Positions 1 to 6,119 of a stretch of DNA of 9,223 nt are shown here, piece by piece (positions within the stretch are counted from its first letter, which is position 1; every line of letters begins with the position of its first letter). A program made the translations under genes and the position numbers. Source of the DNA: Cellvibrionales bacterium UBA4495 (GTDB taxonomy: Bacteria; Pseudomonadota; Gammaproteobacteria; Pseudomonadales; Porticoccaceae); the NCBI GenBank assembly GCA_002388905.1, contig DGNJ01000058.1:67619-76841 (forward strand), written 5' to 3'. The notes under the pieces were generated by a model, which saw only the letters and a program-made list of their open reading frames with translations, was not told the DNA's origin and searched no databases.

Positions 1-8
1 ATGATGAA

Positions 9-539
9 ATGGTCGATGTGATTGCCGAGCGATGGTTTGACCCGCCTCTGAGACAGGATGATGTCCTGGTCATGAGCCTGGAAGCCGGAGGCTGCTTTCG
101 CCTCCATAAGATCCACTGGCAGCAGAGCCTGCTGGCCCTGGACGGCAGGAAGTTGATCTGCCATTTTACTGCCCCCGACCTGGAGTCCGTCCGTATCGCC
201 TTCCGCCAGAACGATGCGGATGCATCCTGTCTCTGGTCCGGCACCGTCCATGTGGGTCCGGATGCGCCGCCGGCCAATGTGGTCGTTGAACGGCGCTTCG
301 ATAAGCCGGTGTCCCTGGCGGAGATCCAGGCCCGGGAAGATGCCAGTGCCTGGTGCCTGGAAATCCGGGGCGTCAGCTTTACCCGTACTCTATTTTCCCT
401 GGACCGCCGGCGCATGCTCTGCCTCTACCGCGCGCCGGATGCGGAGGCGGTGCGCCAGGCCCAGCGGGAGGCGGAGATGCCGGTGGAGTGTGTCTGGGCC
501 TTCCAGCCTGTGGGGCCGGGTGACCTGCCCCCTTCCTGA
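9..539 (+). CDS. Tandem double-DUF4242 (SCO4226-type, ferredoxin-like fold) protein
   Basis: A 176-residue soluble protein without signal peptide or membrane segment, made of two copies of one domain: residues about 4-81 and 91-168. Each copy starts with V-x-x-ER-x-FD-x-P and carries a LD-x-R-(K/R)-(L/M)-(I/L)-C block followed by APD-x-E-x-VR, the pattern of DUF4242 proteins; a family member, SCO4226, is known as a nickel-binding protein. Three cysteines repeat with an exact offset of 87 residues (C29/C116, C51/C138, C74/C161), so the duplication keeps them in register. Copy 1 also has H33, H36 and H52, which copy 2 lacks, and the histidine often seen after the APD-x-E-x-V block is replaced by other residues in both copies. 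The ATG at 9 fits the domain boundary, but the two codons before it are also open and the window starts there, so an earlier start cannot be excluded. It precedes the OsmC gene by 108 bases in the same direction. Function unknown; metal or small-molecule binding is inference. Confidence 0.8.
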   Translation: MVDVIAERWFDPPLRQDDVLVMSLEAGGCFRLHKIHWQQSLLALDGRKLICHFTAPDLESVRIAFRQNDADASCLWSGTVHVGPDAPPANVVVERRFDKPVSLAEIQAREDASAWCLEIRGVSFTRTLFSLDRRRMLCLYRAPDAEAVRQAQREAEMPVECVWAFQPVGPGDLPPS

Positions 540-647
540 TTACCTCCAAATAACACGGCTGCTCCAACGCGGGCTTAAACGGTCCGGTTGCATCCTCTGG
601 CTGTCCGGCAATGGCGTCGGCAACAATTCGCAAGAGAGGACGCAACC

Positions 648-1208
648 ATGACCGTGCAAACCGTGATCACAGACAACGGCGTTAATGTGGAGGCCCTGCT
701 GGTTGCCCGGCAGGCCCTGGCCGAAGCGCCGGAAGCGGCACAATTCCGTTGGCGGGCCAGCTGCGAATGGGTGCGCGGTACCCATAGCTGTACCGCCGTG
801 GAAGGCTTTTATGGCCTCGGGGAAGAGCAGCGCCACCGCAACACCTTCACTTTTGATGCGGACCATCCGGAGCTCTTCGCCTCCGACGACCGGGGCGCCA
901 CCCCGGTGGAATATGTGCTGGTGGGGCTGGCGGGCTGCCTGACAGCGGGTATCGCCTCGGTGGCCCAGAACCGGGGTATCCAGCTGCACTCGGTGACGGC
1001 CGTGCTGGAGGGCAGCATGGACGTGCAGGGAATTCTGGGCATGGACGCCGATGTGCGCAACGGCTTCGACGATGTGCGGGTGGTGTTCGAAATAGACGCC
1101 GATGCCTCCCGAGCAGACATCGAGGCCCTGGTGGCCCAGTCCCAGAAGCGCTCGGCGGTTTTCGACATCATCACCAACCCCACCAATGTGCGGGTGGAGG
1201 TCAGGTAA
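648..1208 (+). CDS. OsmC family protein (second catalytic Cys absent)
   Basis: A 186-residue cytoplasmic protein of the OsmC/Ohr superfamily, whose classical members are thiol-dependent peroxidases acting on organic hydroperoxides. Visible family marks are the central helix GATPVEYVLVGLAGCLTAG with Cys97, and the C-terminal stretch QKRSAVFDIITNPTNV at about 166-181. In Ohr/OsmC peroxidases a second cysteine sits in that C-terminal helix; here the position is Ser/Ala (RSAVFD), as in many OsmC-like proteins of unproven peroxidase activity. Other cysteines are C39 and C48. I chose the ATG at 648 rather than an in-frame ATG at 588 because AGAGAGGA lies just upstream and the 20 extra residues look non-coding. 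The stop overlaps the start of the flavin monooxygenase gene by one base (TAATG), so the two proteins are probably made in a fixed ratio and work together. The family assignment is firm; a peroxidase role is doubtful. Confidence 0.9.
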   Translation: MTVQTVITDNGVNVEALLVARQALAEAPEAAQFRWRASCEWVRGTHSCTAVEGFYGLGEEQRHRNTFTFDADHPELFASDDRGATPVEYVLVGLAGCLTAGIASVAQNRGIQLHSVTAVLEGSMDVQGILGMDADVRNGFDDVRVVFEIDADASRADIEALVAQSQKRSAVFDIITNPTNVRVEVR

Positions 1209-2479
1209 TGACCGTGCGGGAATGCCCACGGGTGGAGGTGGTGGTTATCGGCGCCGGCCACGCCGGCCTGGCCATGAGCTGGTGCCTGACGGGGCGGGGC
1301 ATTGACCACGTGGTACTGGAACGCGGCCAGATCGCCAATGCCTGGCGCCAGGATCGCTGGGACTCCCTGCGGCTGCTCACCCCCAACTGGCAGTGCCGGC
1401 TGCCCGGCTACCGTTATAGCGGCCCCGACCCGGACGGCTTTATGGGCCGGGAGGAGGTGGTGGACTTTATCGCCGGCTATGCCGCAAACTTCCGGGCGCC
1501 GGTGCGCACCGGTGTGACGGTCACGGCTGTCAGTGCTTTCGGCGGCGGCTACCGGGTGAATACCGATTATGGGCCCTGGGAGTGCCGGGCGCTGGTGATC
1601 GCCACCGGCGCCTTTGCCGTGCCCCGTGTGCCGGCCATCGCCGACCGGTTACCGGCAACCATAGAGCAGTACACCGCCGGCAATTACCGCAGCCCGGGAC
1701 AACTTTGCGATGGGCACGTGCTGGTGGTGGGAGGGTCCGCCACTGGAGTGCAACTGGCGGACGAAATCCGGCGCAGTGGGCGCCAGGTAACCCTGGCGGT
1801 TGGGGAGCACGTGCGCCTGCCGCGCTGTTACCGTGGACGGGATATCCAGTGGTGGCTGGACGCCATCGGTGTTCTGGACGAGCGACACGACCAGGTGGAT
1901 GACCTCCACCGCGCACGGCGGGTTCCTTCGCCCCAACTCTCGGGCGCGGCGACCCTGGACCTTAACGCCCTCCAGTCCCGGGGTGTCCGGGTGGTGGGAC
2001 GGCTGGCGGGGTTCAGCGACGGCAGGGCGCAGTTCTCCGGTGGCCTGCGCAACCACTGTGCACTGGCGGATCTCAAGATGAACCGCCTGTTCAGGCGCAT
2101 CGACCAGTGGGCGCAGGCCCACGGGATGGACAATAACCTGCCGCCGCCGGAGGACTTTCCCGCCACCCGGGTGGACGACAACCCCCTGCTGACGCTGGAC
2201 CTGCATCGCCAGGGACTCCGGTCCCTGGTCTGGGCCACCGGGTTCCGCCCGGATTACTCCTGGCTCCGTGTGCCGGTGCTGGATCGCAAGGGCAACCTGC
2301 GCCACCACGGCGGCGTGGTGGCGCCCGGGCTGTACGCACTGGGGCTGCCTTTTATGCGCCGGCGCAGCTCGAGCTTTATCCACGGCACGGCGAACGACGC
2401 CCGGGAATTGTGCGCCCATCTGGTGGATTACCTGGAGAGCGAGTACCGACGGAGTAACTTCGCGGTGTCCATGGCTTAG
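1208..2479 (+). CDS. Flavin-containing monooxygenase-like FAD/NAD(P)-dependent oxidoreductase (CzcO/TrkA-like)
   Basis: A 423-residue two-dinucleotide-domain flavoprotein. The FAD-binding Rossmann motif is VVVIGAGHAGLA (GxGxxG at residues 15-20) with a charged strand end VVLERG, followed by RWDSLRLLTPNW, typical of the class B flavin monooxygenase superfamily. The second (NADPH) Rossmann motif is VLVVGGSATGVQLADEI (GxSxxG-like, 175-180), and ATGFRPDY (343-350) is the usual C-terminal FAD-side motif. The FMO linker fingerprint, usually FxGxxxHxxxY or LHSxxYxxP, is degenerate here: EQYTAGNYRSP (153-163) lacks the histidine. Such enzymes use NADPH and oxygen to oxygenate a small nucleophile or ketone, or serve as plain oxidoreductases; the substrate cannot be read from sequence. 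Translation is probably coupled to the OsmC gene through the TAATG overlap, and the ORF ends 34 bases before the convergent exosortase gene. It is shorter than Baeyer-Villiger enzymes (about 500 or more residues). Confidence 0.88.
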   Translation: MTVRECPRVEVVVIGAGHAGLAMSWCLTGRGIDHVVLERGQIANAWRQDRWDSLRLLTPNWQCRLPGYRYSGPDPDGFMGREEVVDFIAGYAANFRAPVRTGVTVTAVSAFGGGYRVNTDYGPWECRALVIATGAFAVPRVPAIADRLPATIEQYTAGNYRSPGQLCDGHVLVVGGSATGVQLADEIRRSGRQVTLAVGEHVRLPRCYRGRDIQWWLDAIGVLDERHDQVDDLHRARRVPSPQLSGAATLDLNALQSRGVRVVGRLAGFSDGRAQFSGGLRNHCALADLKMNRLFRRIDQWAQAHGMDNNLPPPEDFPATRVDDNPLLTLDLHRQGLRSLVWATGFRPDYSWLRVPVLDRKGNLRHHGGVVAPGLYALGLPFMRRRSSSFIHGTANDARELCAHLVDYLESEYRRSNFAVSMA

Positions 2480-2513
2480 GGTGCCGCGGTCTTCCCGTTT
2501 CTCTGGATACGGG

Positions 2514-4037
2514 TCAGTCCACTGGTTTCAGGCTGCGCAGCAGCGCAGTGATTTCCGGTTCCTCTAGTCCCTCTGCGCTGTCGACGGCCAGGGCGATCAG
2601 CCGGGCTTCGGGGGCACCGCCGAGTAATTTGGTCCAGGCCCGACGCAGGCGGATTCCGGCCTGGGAGGATGCGGTGCTTCCCGCCACGGCGTAAGTGACA
2701 TAGAGGTGGCGAACTCTTTGGCTCTTTTGTAACAGTAGCCTGATATGCCGCACCTGCTCGCAGCCGTGGTTGTCGCAGACATGGCGTTCGCGGCTTGTGC
2801 CTGGCATCCAGCCGCCGTGCATGCCAAGGTCGGCTCCCGCGCTGATCTTGGTGCGGGCGTCCGCGGTTTCCCCGACAAAGACCGAGAGGGAACGGCTATC
2901 TTTCCGGTAACCGGCGAGGGTGGAATTAATATGTTCGCCGGAGATCGCGGGATGCCAGTCGGCAGAAGGCGTTGTCCGGCGCCAGCCGTTTACGGTTTCC
3001 GGCAGTGTCGGCGATGCCGTCAAGGGAATGGCTTCCCCGGGGGAGGGGAGCAGCAGAGGCGCCGATACCACAACCAGGGTTGTGGGCACGAGGATTGCGA
3101 GGCGCGGGAACCGGGAACGCCTGACCTCTGTCGGGCCGGTAAACGCTTCCTTTTTCAGGTATGCGAATACGGCCAGCAAGGTGATAAAGAGCAGCCCCAG
3201 CGACAACCAGTCGAAATAGACATGACCCGACAGTTCCATCTGGCTGCCGGTGATATAGTCCCAGGCCGCGATACCGACGACGCGCAGGCCATTGGCGACA
3301 ATAGCCAGCGCACCGCTGAACAGGGTCAGCGCGGCAATTTTCCACCAGCGCCGGTATATCAGAAGGGCCAGTACCAGCCCGAGAAAGAGCGCCATGAGCA
3401 GGTAGTGGAGTCCTGCGCAATCATTGATGACCACATAGCGGTTGGATTCTACAAAAACGGCGAAACCTTCGATGCGGAAGGGTATTCCGAAAACCCGGGG
3501 GAAGGTTGCCAGCATTTCCACCGTCAGGTGTCGCAACGGTATTGTCAGAAAACCGCCCGAAGGCACCAGGAACAGGAGCAGTGCCAGCATGGGCAGTGCC
3601 CGGGTAAAAACCGTCCAGCCCAGGGCCGCCAGGGTCAGTGCCCAGACCATGGCGATCAGCGCAAACTGCCGGCCCTCGGCGATATTGAGCAGGTCGGCCG
3701 CAAGCCAGGCGCCGGCGGCAACCAGGGCGGCAGGAATGGCCCATGGGTTTGTGGCGGGTGCAGCGCCCGTGAAGTCGCCCCGACGGTGCCAGAGCAGGTA
3801 AAGAAAAACCGGCATCACCACCCAGCCATACTGGTAGGTGGCGTTGTTGTCCCAGATGGCCATCATTGCCAAAAGGCTGTCCGCGTGCGCGGCGATTGTC
3901 AGCGCCAGTGCGGCCGCCAACAGGGTCAGCGCGCTACCCCACCCGGCCTGCCCCCGAAAAGGAACAGCGATTGCGCCCGGTGGGCGGCCTTTTGGCGTTG
4001 GACAAACGGCGCTGGCGGGTACTGCGGTCTCGGTCAT
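2514..4037 (-). CDS. Exosortase fused to a C-terminal EpsI domain (XrtD-like architecture)
   Basis: A 507-residue inner-membrane protein. Residues about 30-295 contain many hydrophobic helices with the exosortase catalytic set in order: Cys207 in NDCAGLHYLL, Arg252 in ANGLRVVGIA and His272 in SGHVYFDW. Residues about 345-507 form an EpsI-like extracytoplasmic domain that begins LPETVNGWRR, after a further hydrophobic segment at about 312-332. Exosortases recognise a short C-terminal motif plus membrane helix on exported proteins and cleave or transfer them, analogously to sortases. The fused exosortase-EpsI layout is known for the VPLPA-type (XrtD) group. The signature around the cysteine is unusual: the common pattern is (E/A)-A-C-S-G-L-R, whereas here it is N-D-C-A-G-L-H. 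Its start overlaps the stop of the desaturase gene (ATGA), so the two are translationally coupled, and the likely substrate is the 65-residue protein two genes upstream. Subfamily assignment is uncertain; membership of the exosortase/archaeosortase superfamily is firm. Confidence 0.93.
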   Translation of the reverse strand: MTETAVPASAVCPTPKGRPPGAIAVPFRGQAGWGSALTLLAAALALTIAAHADSLLAMMAIWDNNATYQYGWVVMPVFLYLLWHRRGDFTGAAPATNPWAIPAALVAAGAWLAADLLNIAEGRQFALIAMVWALTLAALGWTVFTRALPMLALLLFLVPSGGFLTIPLRHLTVEMLATFPRVFGIPFRIEGFAVFVESNRYVVINDCAGLHYLLMALFLGLVLALLIYRRWWKIAALTLFSGALAIVANGLRVVGIAAWDYITGSQMELSGHVYFDWLSLGLLFITLLAVFAYLKKEAFTGPTEVRRSRFPRLAILVPTTLVVVSAPLLLPSPGEAIPLTASPTLPETVNGWRRTTPSADWHPAISGEHINSTLAGYRKDSRSLSVFVGETADARTKISAGADLGMHGGWMPGTSRERHVCDNHGCEQVRHIRLLLQKSQRVRHLYVTYAVAGSTASSQAGIRLRRAWTKLLGGAPEARLIALAVDSAEGLEEPEITALLRSLKPVD

Positions 4038-4879
4038 ACCAGTCGTGGTTTATCGTTGCTGCCGCTCTCTGGCACTTTATTTGTGCCGGTCGACAGAAAA
4101 GGCTGCAACAGCACCCGGTGGAGCCGGTTGTCTCGCGGCTCACGAAAATCCTCGATTCCCAGCACCTGCCTGTTGCCTTTAACGGTTGCATTTTCCCTGT
4201 GAAGGGAACCGAAAATCCGGTCCCAGAGGGTAATTACCAGTGCGAAATTGGTATCTGTTTCGCGTCGGTCCGCGTAATGGTGAACCACATGGAAGGCGGG
4301 GGTTACGACGATATTCCTGAGAGCGCCGTCGAGCCATTGCGGCACTTCGATGTTGGCGTGGGAAAGAACGACCACGGCGGTGGCGATCAGGCTGTATAAG
4401 AGCACCGCTTCCGGCGGTATGCCCAACAGATAGATCACGGCGAACAGGCCGGCAATACTGAGCATCACTTCCAGTGGGTGATGGCGTTCGCTGGTGGTGA
4501 AATCGATCTCCACGTCCGAGTGATGGACCCGGTGCAGCCGCCAAAGAGCGGGCACGGCGTGCATGAGGCGATGTTCCCAGTATTTCCAGACATCCAATAG
4601 CAAAATACCGGCAACCATGCCGGCAGCCGCGGGTACTCCAAGAAACGTCAGCAGACCCGTTTCCGCCTTCTGGGCGCCAAGGGCGGCGACCAGGGCCGAC
4701 AAAGGCACCAGCAGCTTTTGCAGGCCGAACTGGAAACCGAACAGGGCCAGATTGGTGGACCACCTGCCGGTCACCGGTTGCAGAGTCGGGCGGCATGGCT
4801 TGAGCAGTTCCGCCACTGCCGCCGCTCCGACGATGCCGCAGAAAACAAAGGGCAACAAGCCGGCAAGATAGCCGAGCAT
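4034..4879 (-). CDS. Sterol desaturase / fatty acid hydroxylase superfamily membrane enzyme
   Basis: A 281-residue integral-membrane di-iron oxygenase. The histidine boxes are complete: H103RLMH107 (HxxxH), H116RVHH120 (HxxHH) and H197VVHH201 (HxxHH), with extra histidines at 133, 134 and 174. Hydrophobic helices lie at about 1-23, 43-68, 83-98, 137-152 and 157-173. Family members hydroxylate or desaturate lipid tails, sterols or carotenoids at the cytoplasmic membrane face; DVWKYWEHRLMH and NIVVTPAFHVVHHYAD are typical of bacterial members. The gene starts 30 bases after the mini-substrate gene (an AGGT lies some ten bases before the ATG) and overlaps the exosortase start by ATGA, so it belongs in the middle of the exosortase operon. 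That placement suggests that it modifies a lipid used or recognised by the exosortase reaction, or a lipid joined to the processed peptide; this is inference. The real lipid substrate is unknown. Confidence 0.93.
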   Translation of the reverse strand: MLGYLAGLLPFVFCGIVGAAAVAELLKPCRPTLQPVTGRWSTNLALFGFQFGLQKLLVPLSALVAALGAQKAETGLLTFLGVPAAAGMVAGILLLDVWKYWEHRLMHAVPALWRLHRVHHSDVEIDFTTSERHHPLEVMLSIAGLFAVIYLLGIPPEAVLLYSLIATAVVVLSHANIEVPQWLDGALRNIVVTPAFHVVHHYADRRETDTNFALVITLWDRIFGSLHRENATVKGNRQVLGIEDFREPRDNRLHRVLLQPFLSTGTNKVPESGSNDKPRLV

Positions 4880-4909
4880 CGTCTTTTTACCTGATAGCGG
4901 GGGGAGCCG

Positions 4910-5107
4910 TTAGCGCTTACGCTTGACGATCCAGATTCCCGCCACCACTCCGGCTGTCGCCAGGGCCGCCAGGCCTCCGCCGCTGAACGGGACCACTGTA
5001 CCCAGGGCGCTGCCCACGACCTGGCCGGCGGGAACACCCAGGGGTGCACTGGCCAGGGCATCGGCGGCCATCAGGGTGGCCGGGATAATAGCCATCAATC
5101 TAAACAT
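4910..5107 (-). CDS. 65-residue exported protein with exosortase-type C-terminal sorting signal (candidate sole substrate)
   Basis: A very small protein that is almost entirely sorting information. Residues 1-19 form a signal peptide: Arg3, a hydrophobic stretch, then ALA (17-19) as a good signal peptidase site. Residues 20-38 are a short Gly/Val/Ala-rich stretch. Residues 39-45 are VPFSGGG, 46-61 a hydrophobic helix ending GIWIV, and 62-65 the basic tail KRKR. Motif, helix and basic end is the layout of PEP-CTERM-like exosortase substrates, but the motif is neither PEP, VPEID, VPDSG, VPLPA nor IPTLxxWG; VPLPA is the nearest. Processing at both ends would leave a peptide of only about 20 residues. 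I chose the ATG at 5107: GAGG lies upstream, the signal peptide begins directly, and the longer in-frame extension (to 5287) crosses the promoter and does not look like protein. It is first in the operon with the desaturase and exosortase. The pairing with that exosortase is inferred from tail and location. Confidence 0.8.
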   Translation of the reverse strand: MFRLMAIIPATLMAADALASAPLGVPAGQVVGSALGTVVPFSGGGLAALATAGVVAGIWIVKRKR

Positions 5108-5517
5108 GGTATACCTCGCTCTTGTTATCGGTAACGTCGCGGAGTGCGACGCCAGGCACAGGATAGAGCAGCAAATTTCAGGCCAATCGAAAAAAGTTAG
5201 AGGAAAACAAAAGGTTGGGTGTTTTGGGGTGCGAATTTCCGAATCGGGTGTAAAGAAAGCTGGCAGTATCGAATCCGAAACTCCCATAGCTCGGAGCAGG
5301 AAGCCGCCGGAGGATTTTCTCGCCAGATCGATGGTCCGGATGCGCGGAAGTCGTGTCCAGCGCAGGACAACGAAACTGATCGGACACCGTTTCGCCGGAC
5401 CAATTCCGACGCACCTTCAAATAGAGAGGGATATCGATTTGAGTGCCGGGTTGGTAGTACTTATCATCCTGTAAAATAAATTGGATTTTTACCCACACCC
5501 AATAAGGAAAGGAGATA
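5108..5517. other. 410-base gene-free divergent regulatory region
   Basis: No ORF here looks like protein. The region holds the sigma-54 site for the leftward operon and is visibly richer in A/T than the genes on both sides, particularly at 5187-5230 and 5455-5510. A short dyad TGTCC-N6-GGACA (5354-5369), with one further GGACA at 5382-5386, lies about 200 bases upstream of the presumed start at 5160, a distance usual for activator sites of sigma-54 promoters; the dyad is short and could be chance. Ahead of the rightward gene at 5518 there is a -10-like TAAAAT (5472-5477) with a weak TTGGTA (5451-5456) only 15 bases upstream, so the promoter for that gene is uncertain. Confidence 0.5.
5170..5185 (-). 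promoter_or_regulatory. Sigma-54 (-24/-12) promoter of the exosortase operon
   Basis: Read on the - strand the element is TGGCCTGAAATTTGCT. Against the sigma-54 consensus TGGCACG-N4-TTGCW, TGGC, the G before the N4 spacer and TTGCT all match, and GG and GC are exactly ten bases apart. Transcription would start near 5160, about 50 bases before the ATG of the mini-substrate, a normal leader length. A T-rich stretch lies just upstream, on the side where an enhancer-binding protein and bending factor would act. PEP-CTERM/exosortase systems are known to be linked to the PrsK/PrsR two-component system, which acts with sigma-54, so the site fits the operon's content. No activator gene is present in this window. 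Confidence 0.68.
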
Positions 5518-5967
5518 ATGCCTATGCCAGGCATCCAACTGACCGACGACATGGTCGAAATGATCAGCCGCGCCATCGATACCGACAATGTGATGGTTTT
5601 GGCGGTGGTGGATAAAAACAATCGGCCCTCCCTGACTTTCCGGGGAAGCACAGCCGTTTATGGTCCCGACCAGCTCAGCCTCTGGGTACGCAATGCCGGC
5701 GGCGACACCATCCGGGCCATCGAGCACAATCCCCACGTGGCCATGATGTATCGCTCGAAATCCGTGCCGTTTCTTGAGTTCCGGGGCAGGGCGCGGGTGG
5801 TTGCCGACCCTGAAGAGAAAAACCGCGTCTTTGACCTGGCCCATGAGAAAGAACAGCAGGGGGACCCCGAACGCAAGGGCACCGCTGTCATTATCGACCT
5901 GGACAGGGTCAACGGTGTGATCGGTTTCGATGACAACGGCCCGGTCTGGTGCAATATGGAGCGCTGA
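5518..5967 (+). CDS. Pyridoxamine 5'-phosphate oxidase family protein (FMN-binding split barrel)
   Basis: A 149-residue cytoplasmic protein of the PPOX-like split-barrel superfamily. Family features are a first helix (residues 7-22), the strand pair VMVLAVVDKNNRPSLTFRGST (about 26-45), a LSLWVRNAGGDTIRAIEHNPHVAMMYR segment (53-79) that would contact the flavin phosphate, and LEFRGRARVV (86-95). Members bind FMN, F420 or heme and include many small oxidoreductases of unknown substrate; this one is too divergent and short to be true PdxH. AAGGAAAGGAG lies directly upstream: its GGAG is three bases from the ATG at 5518 but nine from a second in-frame ATG at 5524, so translation may start at either and the protein may begin MPGIQL. 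It is a single gene, divergent from the exosortase operon and convergent with the GMC gene. Confidence 0.87.
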   Translation: MPMPGIQLTDDMVEMISRAIDTDNVMVLAVVDKNNRPSLTFRGSTAVYGPDQLSLWVRNAGGDTIRAIEHNPHVAMMYRSKSVPFLEFRGRARVVADPEEKNRVFDLAHEKEQQGDPERKGTAVIIDLDRVNGVIGFDDNGPVWCNMER

Positions 5968-6063
5968 GGCGCACAGGGATCTGCTGCTGACGATTTCCTC
6001 GAGTCCGCCCGGCCATTTGCCTGGGTGAATCGATTCCTCAGGGGCCTGCACAAACCTATGAAA

Positions 6064-6093
6064 AGCAATCAGGCCAGCAAATGCCTGATTGCT
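6064..6093 (-). terminator. Rho-independent terminator between convergent genes
   Basis: A perfect 11-bp inverted repeat (AGCAATCAGGC / GCCTGATTGCT) encloses an eight-base loop. On the - strand the stem is followed by TTTT, and it lies about 27 bases past the GMC stop codon, so it best serves the leftward transcript. The same hairpin may also slow rightward transcription from the split-barrel gene, though no T-run follows on that side. Confidence 0.8.
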
Positions 6094-6119
6094 ATAGTGT
6101 TGACGATTTTTGCGGATGT

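Noticed and set aside
588..647. Upstream ATG at 588 for the OsmC gene
   Set aside because: No ribosome binding site there, and the 20 added residues are Arg/Gln-rich and do not belong to the OsmC fold; the ATG at 648 has AGAGAGGA before it.
2494..2513. Hairpin CCCGT...ACGGG between the convergent monooxygenase and exosortase genes as a terminator
   Set aside because: Only five base pairs, a ten-base loop and no T-run on either strand.
2745..4202. 485-codon open frame on the + strand opposite the exosortase gene
   Set aside because: It is the complement of a clear exosortase-EpsI gene, its translation is polar and low in hydrophobics with no recognisable domain, and it runs across the exosortase/desaturase junction. 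Shadow frame of GC-rich coding DNA.
4910..5107. Small membrane protein as a type I toxin, holin or bacteriocin
   Set aside because: It has both a cleavable-looking signal peptide and a C-terminal motif-helix-KRKR tail and sits in an operon with an exosortase, which explains it better.
4910..5287. Longer version of the mini-substrate starting at 5287 (125 residues)
   Set aside because: The extra 60 residues have no domain character, would bury the signal peptide in the middle and would run through the sigma-54 promoter; the ATG at 5107 has its own ribosome binding site.
4923..5474. 183-codon open frame on the + strand across the intergenic region
   Set aside because: It runs antisense to the mini-substrate and through the promoter region; no recognisable protein features.
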